From positions 62,001 through 126,000 of the forward strand of contig CAJUMF010000003.1 of NCBI GenBank assembly GCA_910586965.1: DNA of 64,000 bases. The letters are read 5' to 3'. Below, in pieces: positions 26,417-35,424 of the stretch (its first letter is position 1; each line of letters begins with the position of its first letter). Made by a program: the position numbers and the translations under genes. This stretch comes from an uncultured Dorea sp. Lineage in GTDB: Bacteria; Bacillota; Clostridia; Lachnospirales; Lachnospiraceae. The notes under the pieces are model-generated. The model saw only the letters and a program-made list of their open reading frames with translations. It did not search any database and had not been told where the DNA came from.

Positions 26417-27604
26417 TTATACTTCTTCGCCTCTGTTATACCTTTCTACGATATCCACGATACGTTCGCTGGGATTCAGTATGCTGTTGATTGAGCCGTC
26501 GTGATTCAGTGTGTCGATCATGAGCGCAATATATTTACTCATATCACAGTTGATATAGTAAGGGCGTTCCAGGAGATCTGGTGTCTGGTAGATCAGATTG
26601 GAGGTAAGGATCCCATCAATCAGACCATCTTCATATGCTCTGTCGAATTTCTCAAGCCCATTGGTAAACAGTCCAAAAGTTGCTGCGGCAAAGATGCGCT
26701 TTGCCTTACGATTTTTTAATTGTTGAGCAACATCAAGAATACTGTCGCCGGAGGATATCATATCATCAAGGATAATCACATCTTTCCCCTCCACGGAAGA
26801 GCCGAGGAATTCATGGGCAACAATTGGGTTACGCCCATCTACGATTTTCGTATAATCACGTCTCTTGTAGAACATTCCCATATCCAGGTTCAGTACATTT
26901 GCAAGATAGACGGCACGTTCCGTCGCCCCTTCGTCCGGACTGATGGCCATCATATGGTCACTGTCAATCTTAAGGTCTCGGTGTGTGCGTAAAAGACCTT
27001 TTACAAATTGATATGTGGGGCGAACTGTCTCAAATCCGCTTAAAGGTATCGCATTTTGGACACGGGGGTCGTGGGCATCAAAAGTAATAATATTGTCCAC
27101 ACCCATACGCACCAATTCCTGTAAGGCCAAGGCGCAGTCTAAGGATTCCCGGGCGCTTCTTTTATGCTGCCGGCTTTCGTATAAAAACGGCATGATTACA
27201 TTGATTCGCCGCGCTTTTCCCCCAATTGCGGCGATAACTCTTTTAAGATTCTGATAATGGTCATCCGGAGACATGTGGTTTGTGCAGCCTGTCAGAGAAT
27301 AAGTAAGGCTGTAGTTGCAGACATCTACCATAAGATAGATATCCAATCCCCGGACGGATTCCTCGATAATACCTTTGGCTTCCCCAGAGCCAAAGCGCGG
27401 AACTTTTGCGTCGATAAGATAGGTGTCCTTCTCATATCCATTAAAGACTACATCATCTTTAAAAGCATGTCCGTCTTCGTGACGCCATTTTACAATGTAA
27501 TCATTCACACGGTTCCCCATTTCCTTGCATCCATCTAAAGAGATGATTCCAAGTGAACCTACGGGGATGTTTTCAAGAACACGTTCATTACGGCGTAGCA
27601 TCAT
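26417..27604 (-). CDS. prs: Ribose-phosphate pyrophosphokinase
   Basis: PRPP synthetase of 395 residues, longer than the usual 310-320. Motifs: MPFLYESRQHKR (ATP-binding flexible loop region), FDAHDPRVQN, and the PRPP loop VIILDDMISSGDS. It makes 5-phosphoribosyl diphosphate for nucleotide, His and Trp synthesis. The ATG at 27604 has GGGAGG just upstream and overlaps the end of the DnaC-like gene by 17 bases, so all three genes dnaD, dnaC and prs form one operon. Confidence 0.9.
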   Translation of the reverse strand: MMLRRNERVLENIPVGSLGIISLDGCKEMGNRVNDYIVKWRHEDGHAFKDDVVFNGYEKDTYLIDAKVPRFGSGEAKGIIEESVRGLDIYLMVDVCNYSLTYSLTGCTNHMSPDDHYQNLKRVIAAIGGKARRINVIMPFLYESRQHKRSARESLDCALALQELVRMGVDNIITFDAHDPRVQNAIPLSGFETVRPTYQFVKGLLRTHRDLKIDSDHMMAISPDEGATERAVYLANVLNLDMGMFYKRRDYTKIVDGRNPIVAHEFLGSSVEGKDVIILDDMISSGDSILDVAQQLKNRKAKRIFAAATFGLFTNGLEKFDRAYEDGLIDGILTSNLIYQTPDLLERPYYINCDMSKYIALMIDTLNHDGSINSILNPSERIVDIVERYNRGEEV

Positions 27605-28601
27605 TCGTACCTCCCAAATTCAATAGTTTCTTCTGGATACGGATGTCATCTCCCGTGAGACGCAGTATCATATAATTGCTGCTGATACGGGAAAAAATCC
27701 GTTCCGAATAAATAGAATTGATGTCGTCAAGTGTAAGATTAGTTGAAATAACAGTCGGTTTTCTGCGCAAAATTCTTTCGTTTAAACATACAAATAACTG
27801 TGACACTGTAAAGGAATTAGAAAGCTCCGTTCCTAAATCATCAATAATAAGCAGGTCACAGTCGTAGACATGATCGAAAACTTCACTCTCAGAACCTTCT
27901 TTTTTGCCGAATGTATTTTTTGCAAAGTATTCGAAGAGCTGGACAGCAGAAAAGTAGATCACAGAATAGGAACGATCCATCAGCTCTTTTGCAATGCAAT
28001 GAGTGAGAAAGGTCTTTCCGACTCCGGTGTCGCCATATAGCAGTATGTTGCAATATTCTTCTGAAAAGGTATCTGCGAACTGCCGGCAGACTCTTAACGC
28101 TGTCTGCATAGATTCCCGCGAAGACCTGCCGGTGAGCGGGTCAATATAATTGCTGGAATAGTAATCTGTGCAGAAGGTGGAAAAATTCTCCAGTGCAAGA
28201 ATTTCCTGCAGATTAGACTGCGTATATAATAAATCCACAATAGCCTTTTGCAGGCAGTGGCATTTATCAGCTCCGATATAACCGGTGTCCCGGCAATCCG
28301 GACAAGTATAGTGAACCTCCAAGTAGTCTGCGGGCAGTCCCGCAGACTTAAGAAGCTCTTTTTTTTGGTTAAATAGAAGGGATAACTGTTCCTTGAGCTG
28401 CTCGAGAGCAGAGTTATCACCTTCGAGAAGTTTTTTCCCATGAGAAACACTCAGTGACGAGATAGTATCATCTAATTGCTTCAACTTTGGAACACGCGCA
28501 TAAGCATGGTCATAGCGCTCGCGCAGCTTATGCTCATTATCAAGTTGTCTGAGTTCATAAGTACGCATGATCTGGTCGTACTGTGAATTAGAAAGAGCCA
28601 T
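27588..28601 (-). CDS. dnaC: DnaC/DnaI-like helicase loader ATPase
   Basis: AAA+ protein of 337 residues. An N-terminal helical part and a zinc-binding cluster (CPDCRDTGYIGADKCHC near 118-135) precede the ATPase core with Walker A LLYGDTGVGKTFL and Walker B LLIIDDLG. This is the layout of Bacillus DnaI, which loads the replicative helicase. It lies 26 bases downstream of the DnaD-domain gene and overlaps prs. Confidence 0.87.
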   Translation of the reverse strand: MALSNSQYDQIMRTYELRQLDNEHKLRERYDHAYARVPKLKQLDDTISSLSVSHGKKLLEGDNSALEQLKEQLSLLFNQKKELLKSAGLPADYLEVHYTCPDCRDTGYIGADKCHCLQKAIVDLLYTQSNLQEILALENFSTFCTDYYSSNYIDPLTGRSSRESMQTALRVCRQFADTFSEEYCNILLYGDTGVGKTFLTHCIAKELMDRSYSVIYFSAVQLFEYFAKNTFGKKEGSESEVFDHVYDCDLLIIDDLGTELSNSFTVSQLFVCLNERILRRKPTVISTNLTLDDINSIYSERIFSRISSNYMILRLTGDDIRIQKKLLNLGGTNDATP

Positions 28602-28627
28602 AAAAGCGTCTCCTTATACTATCTTGT

Positions 28628-29611
28628 TTACTGCTGCAAAAGCCTTCGCTCCAAATCATCCATATCGTAGGAACGGCTGTCGAAGTTGTTGAATTTATTG
28701 TTTTGTTTTCGTACAGCAGCATTTTTTGGCAGCTTTGGATTCTCACGATTCATTGCCTTCTGTTCTTTTGCTTTCAGATAATCGGAATCAGCCGCAATAA
28801 TGTCCTCCGGAGTATGAACGCCTTTTTCAAACCAACGCCGTAATATAGATTCTGTATAATCGAAGCTTGGCTGGTGAATGGCATCCATTGTACGGTTTAC
28901 GGCTTCTATGATCATCGCAGAAGAGAAGCCATATTCCTCATACCACCTCTTGATAAAAGTAATCTCCGAAGCGGCAGGAGCACGTCCTTTGATTCCATAA
29001 GCATTTAAAACAGTATAATAATTTTTGTTGTAAAAGACTGTATTGCACTTCGCCTGTGCTACAGTAGTGATGTTCTGTTCATACCAGGACAAAGCCACTT
29101 TTTTAATATAGTGGATACTTTTATGATTGTTCTCGACACAGTATTCAATCAAGTATTCGATCAAATCTGCGGACATCCCGAGTGATTCATAAAAATATGT
29201 AATGGTGTCCATCTCCGTATGAGACAGTGTTTTTTGCAGATATTGCTCTGTTACATGAAGTATTTCCCTGAACTCCTTGCGTGACCGGAACCGTTCGATG
29301 TCGGATACGTCTGAAGCAGGAAGCACGGCAGAAGGAACGGCTGCCGGAGCTTCAGTACGTATTTCGTAGTCTAATAACCCCTGGTTTCTCCAATAATTCA
29401 ATGCGCGGATAACATCCTTTTCTGTGTCGTCGAGAGCATCCGCGATCTGTGAGATCGTCGGAATACTGTTCGAACCGTTCAGATGGCGCAGCAAAAAAAG
29501 ATAAACCTTTACATACTCCCCATTAGCATTTGCCATGTGATTGTCGATGAACTCGTTTTCCAATACGGTAGTGTTCGTCTGCACATGGTTTGTAAGGGTT
29601 AACTTTGTCAT
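28628..29611 (-). CDS. dnaD: DnaD-domain primosome protein
   Basis: Protein of 327 residues. An N-terminal winged helix (about 25-95, with HLNGSNSIPTISQIADALDD) is followed by two DnaD/DnaB_2 helical domains (about 120-200 and 210-285). Such proteins act with DnaI/DnaC to open and load helicase at oriC and at stalled forks. The start at 29611 is chosen because a TATAAT at 29685-29680 on this strand places the message start near 29673, downstream of or at the alternative TTG at 29674. GGAGG lies 12 bases before the ATG. Confidence 0.87.
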   Translation of the reverse strand: MTKLTLTNHVQTNTTVLENEFIDNHMANANGEYVKVYLFLLRHLNGSNSIPTISQIADALDDTEKDVIRALNYWRNQGLLDYEIRTEAPAAVPSAVLPASDVSDIERFRSRKEFREILHVTEQYLQKTLSHTEMDTITYFYESLGMSADLIEYLIEYCVENNHKSIHYIKKVALSWYEQNITTVAQAKCNTVFYNKNYYTVLNAYGIKGRAPAASEITFIKRWYEEYGFSSAMIIEAVNRTMDAIHQPSFDYTESILRRWFEKGVHTPEDIIAADSDYLKAKEQKAMNRENPKLPKNAAVRKQNNKFNNFDSRSYDMDDLERRLLQQ

Positions 29612-29679
29612 AGTTTTGCCAGTCCTCCAAGACAGATAAATATTTATGAGGGGATGTCCTCCCCTGTTTTGCAAAACCT

Positions 29680-29685
29680 ATTATA
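29680..29685 (-). promoter_or_regulatory. -10 box of the dnaD-dnaC-prs operon
   Basis: On the minus strand TATAAT (29685-29680) lies about 70 bases before the dnaD start. A good -35 is not seen at 17 bases; only a T-run is present. An activator, perhaps bound at the adjacent DnaA boxes, may help. Confidence 0.45.
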
Positions 29686-29738
29686 GCATTAACAGGGCTG
29701 ACAAAAAAAGAAGTTTTTGCGTCAAAAACAAGGTTTTT

Positions 29739-29770
29739 TGTGGATAAAATTCTGTGGAAAATGTGGATAA
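29739..29770. promoter_or_regulatory. Cluster of DnaA-box sequences between murC and dnaD
   Basis: TGTGGATAA, the exact complement of the DnaA box TTATCCACA, occurs at 29739-29747 and 29762-29770. A one-mismatch copy, TGTGGAAAA, lies at 29753-29761, directly abutting the last. All are in the same direction in an AT-rich stretch just after the murC stop codon and about 55-85 bases upstream of the dnaD -10. They may let DnaA control the primosome operon or act as a DnaA-titration site. Confidence 0.6.
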
Positions 29771-31150
29771 CTAGGGTTTCAAAAGCGCTTCTCCAATGTT
29801 TACAACGTCTCCGGCGCCCATAGTTATCAACATGTCCCCTTTTTTACATTTTTCCAGGCAGAAAGCTTCGATTTTTTCAAAGGAAGGCAGGTAATAAGCA
29901 TCAGCGCCTTCTTTGCATAGGGCTTCAGCGATATGGGCGGACGACATCCCTAAGGTATCCGTCTCTCTGGCGGCATAAATATCGGCCAGGACAATATGGT
30001 CTGTATAAGATAATGCATCCACAAATTCATGGAAAAGAGCTTTTGTCCTGGTATAAGTGTGCGGCTGGAACACACACCAGATCTCACGGTGAGGGTAGTG
30101 CCGCGCTGCCATCAGAGATGCTCGGATCTCTGTGGGATGATGGGCATAGTCATCAATAATGGTAATGCCGTTTACTTCTCCTTTGTATTCAAAACGGCGT
30201 TTTGTACCGCGAAATTTACCAAGTCCCAGGGAAGCATCATCTATAGAGATATCAAGCAAATCTGAGACAGCTAATGCAGCCAGAGCATTTGATACATTGT
30301 GATCGCCATTGACAGACAGAGTAATGCGCTTTATAAAACGTCCTTTTTTTATAAAATCGAAAGAAGCATTGCCAAGTTCATTGTGAGATATATTGGATGC
30401 GTTATAATCCATTGCACCTTCGGTACCGTAAGTGATGACTTTGCACGGAAGGTCATCTGTAATGACACCCAACTGCTCAATGTCTCCGTTGATGACCAGA
30501 TATCCGTCGGACGGAAGAAGTTCTGCGAATTTCCGGAAAGAATGGCGGATATCATCTAAATCTTTGAAAAAATCCAGATGGTCTTCGTCAATGTTCAGTA
30601 TGATTCCTATTTTGGGGAAGAATTCAAGAAAGCTGTTCGTATATTCACAGGCTTCTGTGACAAATATACCTGAATTCCCTACGCGGATATTTCCCCCTAT
30701 TGCATTCAGGATTCCCCCAACGGAAACTGTAGGGTCAGTGTCGGCAGCAAGCAAGATGTGTGTCAGCATGGAAGTGGTGGTAGTCTTGCCGTGTGTCCCG
30801 GATACGGCGATAGGAATGTCATAATTTGTCATCAATTGTCCAAGGAGCTGTGCACGGGTAAGCATAGAGAGACCCTTGCTCAAGACCGCCTGATATTCTT
30901 CGTTATCGGTATGGATCGCGGCGGTATAGACGACTACATCAATACCTTCTGTAATGTTGGAAGCTTTCTGGCCATAAAAAACAGTTGCGCCGGCTTCTTC
31001 TAATTGGTCTGTCAAAGAAGAACGCTTGTTGTCAGAGCCGGAAACTGTGAAACCTTCTTTGAGAAGGACTTTAGCAAGACCGCTCATACTGATTCCGCCG
31101 ATTCCTATAAAATGTACATGCACCGGTTTTTTAAAATTTATTTTATACAT
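29771..31150 (-). CDS. murC: UDP-N-acetylmuramate--L-alanine ligase
   Basis: Mur ligase of 459 residues that adds L-Ala to UDP-MurNAc, the first peptide step of peptidoglycan synthesis. VHFIGIGGISMSGLA binds the nucleotide substrate, GTHGKTTTTSM is the ATP loop, and DDYAHHPTEI and FQPHTYTRT are further MurC motifs. The ATG at 31150 is chosen because AGGAAGG lies just before it; a GTG at 31156 is too close. The gene stands alone rather than in a mur cluster. Confidence 0.94.
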   Translation of the reverse strand: MYKINFKKPVHVHFIGIGGISMSGLAKVLLKEGFTVSGSDNKRSSLTDQLEEAGATVFYGQKASNITEGIDVVVYTAAIHTDNEEYQAVLSKGLSMLTRAQLLGQLMTNYDIPIAVSGTHGKTTTTSMLTHILLAADTDPTVSVGGILNAIGGNIRVGNSGIFVTEACEYTNSFLEFFPKIGIILNIDEDHLDFFKDLDDIRHSFRKFAELLPSDGYLVINGDIEQLGVITDDLPCKVITYGTEGAMDYNASNISHNELGNASFDFIKKGRFIKRITLSVNGDHNVSNALAALAVSDLLDISIDDASLGLGKFRGTKRRFEYKGEVNGITIIDDYAHHPTEIRASLMAARHYPHREIWCVFQPHTYTRTKALFHEFVDALSYTDHIVLADIYAARETDTLGMSSAHIAEALCKEGADAYYLPSFEKIEAFCLEKCKKGDMLITMGAGDVVNIGEALLKP

Positions 31151-31173
31151 AGACACCTTCCTATTCCATATAA

Positions 31174-31187
31174 TGGCACATGTGCCA
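31174..31187. promoter_or_regulatory. 14-base perfect palindrome in the murC leader
   Basis: TGGCACATGTGCCA lies 24 bases upstream of the murC start codon, in otherwise AT-rich sequence. It could be an operator or a small RNA hairpin. No regulator can be named. Confidence 0.4.
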
Positions 31188-31350
31188 AATATTTATTCGC
31201 ATTAATCACTAATAATGTTTTATGATGTATCATATACTATATGCTCTTATCATATTATTATAAACATATATCGGAAAAAAACCAAGATTAAGTTGTTTGT
31301 TATTTTTCCATAAAATGTTGATAGAAAAGATAAAATAATTGTAAAAATCG

Positions 31351-31379
31351 TTCACTATGGCAAAAAAGTGTGCTATAAT
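31351..31379 (+). promoter_or_regulatory. Promoter of glgC-glgD
   Basis: TTCACT at 31351-31356 and TATAAT at 31374-31379 with a 17-base spacer. The GTG start of glgC follows 33 bases later. Confidence 0.65.
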
Positions 31380-31411
31380 GGCAGTATAAAAGACTGAGAA
31401 GGGGTGATAAC

Positions 31412-32686
31412 GTGAGAAAAAAAGAGATGATAGCTATGTTGCTTGCCGGTGGACAAGGCAGCAGACTTGGAGTTCTTACAGCAAAGGTTGCAAAGCCGGC
31501 AGTTGCATTTGGAGGAAAATACCGTATTATCGACTTCCCGCTCAGTAATTGTATCAATTCAGGGATTGATACTGTTGGGGTATTGACCCAATACCAGCCG
31601 TTGCGTTTGAATACGCATATAGGAATCGGGATTCCGTGGGATTTGGACCGCAATTTTGGAGGAGTGTCCATATTGCCGCCCTATGAGAAGAGCGGGAGCA
31701 GTGAGTGGTACACAGGCACCGCCAATGCCATTTACCAGAATCTTGATTATATGGAGACATTTAATCCGGATTACGTGTTGATCTTATCCGGAGACCATAT
31801 ATATAAGATGGATTATGAAGTTATGTTAGACTTCCATAAGGAGAACCAGGCGGATATCACCATTGCCGCAATGCCGGTTCCGATGGAAGAAGCCAGCAGA
31901 TTTGGCATTGTCGTTGCAGAGGAGGACGGCAAGATCCAGGAATTCCAGGAGAAGCCGGAGCAGCCTAAGAGCAATTTGGCATCGATGGGAATCTACATCT
32001 TTAGCTGGCCGGTTCTTAAGGAAACCCTTATTGCACTCAGAGAAGTACATGGCTGCGACTTTGGTAAACATATTATTCCTTATTGTCACGGAAAGGATTG
32101 CCGGTTATTTGCATACGAGTACAATGGTTATTGGAAAGATGTGGGCACACTGGGCTCTTACTGGGAAGCTAATATGGAATTGATCGATATTATTCCGGAG
32201 TTTAACTTGTACGAAGAATTCTGGAAGATATATACGAACAGCGGGATATTGCCGCCTCAGTATATTTCTGCTAATTCTGTGATTGAAAAAAGTATAATCA
32301 GCAATGGCTGTGAGATCTATGGAGAGGTGCATAATTGCGTGATCGGAGCAGGAGTGACGATTGGAAAAGGCGCAGTGGTGCGGGATTCTATCATCATGCA
32401 GGATGTAAAGATCGGAGACGGCTGCGTAGTTGATAAGGCGATCATTGCAGAGAACAGTGAGATTGGGGAAGGTGTTACCCTTGGGATTGGCAAGGAGGTT
32501 CCCAATAAGTTAAAGCCGTCAGTTTACTCCTTTGGCCTTGTGACGATCGGGGAGAATACGAAGATCCCGGGTGGTGTGCAGATTGGAAAGAATACTGCGA
32601 TCAGCGGTATTACGGAGAAGCAGGATTATCCGAATGGTGTATTGGAGAGCGGAGAGACTTTAATAAAGGCAGGTGAGCGTATATGA
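31412..32686 (+). CDS. glgC: Glucose-1-phosphate adenylyltransferase, catalytic subunit
   Basis: GlgC of 424 residues, making ADP-glucose for glycogen. [11 protein letters not shown] is the nucleotide-binding loop, [10 protein letters not shown] the metal-binding region, and a left-handed beta-helix with hexapeptide repeats fills about 290-390. GTG start with AAGGGGTGAT upstream. It ends inside the start of glgD (4-base overlap). GlgC normally works as a mixed tetramer with GlgD in Firmicutes. Confidence 0.93.
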   Translation: MRKKEMIAMLLAGGQGSRLGVLTAKVAKPAVAFGGKYRIIDFPLSNCINSGIDTVGVLTQYQPLRLNTHIGIGIPWDLDRNFGGVSILPPYEKSGSSEWYTGTANAIYQNLDYMETFNPDYVLILSGDHIYKMDYEVMLDFHKENQADITIAAMPVPMEEASRFGIVVAEEDGKIQEFQEKPEQPKSNLASMGIYIFSWPVLKETLIALREVHGCDFGKHIIPYCHGKDCRLFAYEYNGYWKDVGTLGSYWEANMELIDIIPEFNLYEEFWKIYTNSGILPPQYISANSVIEKSIISNGCEIYGEVHNCVIGAGVTIGKGAVVRDSIIMQDVKIGDGCVVDKAIIAENSEIGEGVTLGIGKEVPNKLKPSVYSFGLVTIGENTKIPGGVQIGKNTAISGITEKQDYPNGVLESGETLIKAGERI

Positions 32687-33801
32687 GAGCAGTAGGACTT
32701 ATATTGGCAGGCGGAAACAGCCATAAGATGCGTGAGCTGACCCGGAAGAGAGCAGTAGCGGCTATGCCGATGGCAGGGAGCTACAGGGCGATTGATTTTA
32801 CGCTCAGCAATATGTCGAATTCCCATATTCAAAAAGTGGCTGTACTGACACAGTACAATGCCCGCTCGCTGAATGAACACTTGAATTCTTCCAAGTGGTG
32901 GGATTTTGGGAGGAAACATGGAGGACTTTACGTATTTACTCCGACGATTACTGCGGATAACGGGAACTGGTACAGAGGAACGTCGGATGCGATCTATCAG
33001 AATCTGGAGTTTCTCCGGAAGTGCCATGAGCCATATGTAGTCATTGCCTCGGGCGATGCCGTATACAAGATGGATTATAATAAGATACTGGAATATCATA
33101 TCGCGAAAAAAGCGGATATTACAGTTGGGTATAAAGAGTTGGATTCCTATGAGGAAGCCAGCAGGTTTGGAACAATTAAAATGAACGAATCTATGCGCGT
33201 TGAGGAATTTGAGGAGAAGCCTATGGTGGCTAATTCAAGTGTAGTTTCTACTGGTATTTATGTGATCAGAAGGAGACTGCTCATCGATTTGATCGAGCAC
33301 TGCGCAGAAGAGGACAGGCATGATTTTGTGACCGATATTTTGATCAGATACAAGAATCTGAAAAAAATATATGGTTATAAAATAAAAGATTACTGGAGCA
33401 ACATTTCAACGGTGGAGGCGTACTATCAGACAAATATGGATTTCCTAAAGCCTGAAGTAAGAAATTATTTTTTTAAAGAGCTACCGGCGATTTATTCCAA
33501 AGTCAGCGATTTGCCGCCGGCAAAGTACAATCCGGGGGCAGTAGTTAAAAACAGCATTATAGCAAGTGGGAGTATCATCAATGGAACTGTAGAAAATTCT
33601 ATTCTTTTTAAGAAGACATTTGTCGGCAACAATTGTGTGATTAAGAATTCAATTATTCTTAACGACGTCTATCTCGGGGACAATACGTATGTTGAAAACT
33701 GTATTGTAGAAAGTCGGGACACAATTCGAGCTAATACGCGTCACGTAGGAGAGAATGGTGTGAAAGTGGTCGTTGAAAAAAATGAGAGATATGCACTATA
33801 G
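32683..33801 (+). CDS. glgD: ADP-glucose pyrophosphorylase regulatory subunit GlgD
   Basis: GlgC paralogue of 372 residues. The N-terminal loop reads [13 protein letters not shown] instead of the GGxGxRL pattern of active enzymes, matching the non-catalytic GlgD subunit that raises the activity of GlgC. A beta-helix C terminus is present. ATGA overlap with glgC gives equal translation. glgA and glgB are not in the window. Confidence 0.9.
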   Translation: MRAVGLILAGGNSHKMRELTRKRAVAAMPMAGSYRAIDFTLSNMSNSHIQKVAVLTQYNARSLNEHLNSSKWWDFGRKHGGLYVFTPTITADNGNWYRGTSDAIYQNLEFLRKCHEPYVVIASGDAVYKMDYNKILEYHIAKKADITVGYKELDSYEEASRFGTIKMNESMRVEEFEEKPMVANSSVVSTGIYVIRRRLLIDLIEHCAEEDRHDFVTDILIRYKNLKKIYGYKIKDYWSNISTVEAYYQTNMDFLKPEVRNYFFKELPAIYSKVSDLPPAKYNPGAVVKNSIIASGSIINGTVENSILFKKTFVGNNCVIKNSIILNDVYLGDNTYVENCIVESRDTIRANTRHVGENGVKVVVEKNERYAL

Positions 33802-33833
33802 TTCAACGATTGGACAGAAAGGAGCCATGACTT

Positions 33834-34103
33834 ATGCAGATTACAGATGTACGTGCACGCAGAGTGGCAAAGGAAGGGAAACTTAAGGCAGTCGTATCAG
33901 TTACTATGGATGGAGAATTTGTAGTACACGACATCAAGGTTATCGAAGGTGAGAAGGGCTTGTTTATTGCAATGCCGAGTAAGAAAGCGGTAGATGGCGA
34001 ATATCGGGATATTGCACATCCGATTAATTCAGGCACCAGAGAGCGCATTCAAAGTATTATTCTCGAGGAATACGAAAAAGCGCTGTTAGAAGATGCTGTG
34101 TAA
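33834..34103 (+). CDS. spoVG: SpoVG family regulator
   Basis: Small protein of 89 residues starting [11 protein letters not shown], with IAMPSKK and HPINSGTRE typical of SpoVG, a site-specific DNA- and RNA-binding protein involved in sporulation, cell division and surface control in Firmicutes. AGAAAGGAG precedes the ATG. It lies 32 bases after glgD and is followed by a strong terminator, so it may be read from the glg promoter. Confidence 0.93.
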   Translation: MQITDVRARRVAKEGKLKAVVSVTMDGEFVVHDIKVIEGEKGLFIAMPSKKAVDGEYRDIAHPINSGTRERIQSIILEEYEKALLEDAV

Positions 34104-34121
34104 TATTTATCGAAAGTTGGG

Positions 34122-34165
34122 GAATGCCCGGAGGTATATAAGCTATAGCCTCCGGGCATTCTTAA
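34122..34165. terminator. Strong terminator after spoVG
   Basis: GAATGCCCGGAGG at 34122-34134 pairs perfectly with CCTCCGGGCATTC at 34149-34161 (13 pairs, 14-base loop), followed by TTAAT. It also lies at the end of the oppositely directed pseudouridine synthase gene and may serve both. Confidence 0.75.
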
Positions 34166-34167
34166 TG

Positions 34168-34866
34168 TTAAAGAAGTGAAAAGCGCATAGGCTTTTTTGA
34201 TTTGGGGTGCGTGAATTCCAGGCAGTAAGAACAGAGTTTTAATTCCTGCCAGCCTGGTTTTTCTAAACTCCGGGGATTATATTTTGTATCGCCGACAATG
34301 GGGCAGCCTATATGGGCAAGCTGTACACGGATCTGATGATGGCGTCCGGTATACAGGCGAATATCCAGCTCTGTCCCTGTGTGCCCCTGTTGGGAGATTG
34401 AGGATAATGAAAAATATCGCTGGCTGTCAGAGACAGTGCAGTAGCTTAATCTTGCATCCTTTGCTCCGGGAGCGTCTTTCTGGCAAATGCGGGAAAGATT
34501 GGTTTTTGTGTCCTTTTGTATATAGTCTTCGAGTGTGCCAGAAGGAGCTGTGGGCGGATGTTCGACCAAGGCTCGGTAATGCTTCCCGAATCCGCCGAAC
34601 CTAAGTTCTTTGCTCAGTTCCCCGGCGGCAAAAGAGGTTTTTGCAAAAACCATGATGCCCTGCACCGGCTGATCCAGACGATGGATAACGGCGAGGTAAG
34701 GTTCTTTGCAGCGGCGATTCCCGGAGGTTTGTGCAAGGTGGTTCTTCAAAAGACTTACCATGTCGGGGGTCCGGATATTTCTGCTTTGAGCAGCGATTCC
34801 CGAAGGTTTTACGCAAACTAAGAGATGCGTATCTTCATATAATATATCTAAAGATTGCGGGCTCAT
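34168..34866 (-). CDS. RluA-family RNA pseudouridine synthase
   Basis: Protein of 232 residues. HRLDQPVQGIMVFAK carries the catalytic Asp, and LYTGRHHQIRVQL is the second conserved RluA motif. It converts uridines to pseudouridine in rRNA or tRNA; the target site cannot be told from sequence. No S4 domain is present. It is a single gene, divergent from rpiB. Confidence 0.85.
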   Translation of the reverse strand: MSPQSLDILYEDTHLLVCVKPSGIAAQSRNIRTPDMVSLLKNHLAQTSGNRRCKEPYLAVIHRLDQPVQGIMVFAKTSFAAGELSKELRFGGFGKHYRALVEHPPTAPSGTLEDYIQKDTKTNLSRICQKDAPGAKDARLSYCTVSDSQRYFSLSSISQQGHTGTELDIRLYTGRHHQIRVQLAHIGCPIVGDTKYNPRSLEKPGWQELKLCSYCLEFTHPKSKKPMRFSLL

Positions 34867-34969
34867 AAGAATTCTCCTTGACTTTATAATTATTGGCTTT
34901 TATCATTTAAACATAGAGTGCAAAAAGATGCAAATGTTTTTATATTGCAGAAAGGACAGGTATAAAAGG

Positions 34970-35410
34970 ATGAAGATTGGAATAGGGAATGACCATGCGG
35001 CTGTTGAGATGAAAAATGATATTGCGGCGTATCTGAAAGAGAAGGGTTATGATGTAGTGAATTACGGAACGGATACCAGTGAAAGCTGCAGTTATCCTGA
35101 GTATGGCGAGAAGGTAGGACGAGCAGTTGTCAAAGGAGAGGTCGATCTTGGAATACTTATCTGCGGAACAGGTGTGGGCATTTCTCTCGCGGCAAATAAA
35201 GTAAAGGGCGTCAGGGCGGTTGTTTGTTCCGAGCCATATTCTGCGAAATTGTCCAGGCAGCATAATAACACGAATATATTGGCCTTTGGCGCACGGGTAG
35301 TTGGGATAGAGATGGCTAAGATGATTGTTGATGAGTGGCTGGATGCTGAATTTATGGGCGGAAGGCATCAGACGCGGGTTGATATGATCATGGCTATTGA
35401 GGAGAAGTAG
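34970..35410 (+). CDS. rpiB: Ribose-5-phosphate isomerase B
   Basis: RpiB/LacAB family, 146 residues; interconverts ribose 5-phosphate and ribulose 5-phosphate. GNDHAAVEMK is the phosphate-binding start and ILICGTGVGIS contains the catalytic Cys. The ATG at 34970 follows AAAAGG and gives the family N terminus; an upstream ATG at 34928 does not. A relative acting on another sugar phosphate cannot be excluded. Confidence 0.88.
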   Translation: MKIGIGNDHAAVEMKNDIAAYLKEKGYDVVNYGTDTSESCSYPEYGEKVGRAVVKGEVDLGILICGTGVGISLAANKVKGVRAVVCSEPYSAKLSRQHNNTNILAFGARVVGIEMAKMIVDEWLDAEFMGGRHQTRVDMIMAIEEK

Positions 35411-35424
35411 AAAGGAGAAAGAAT

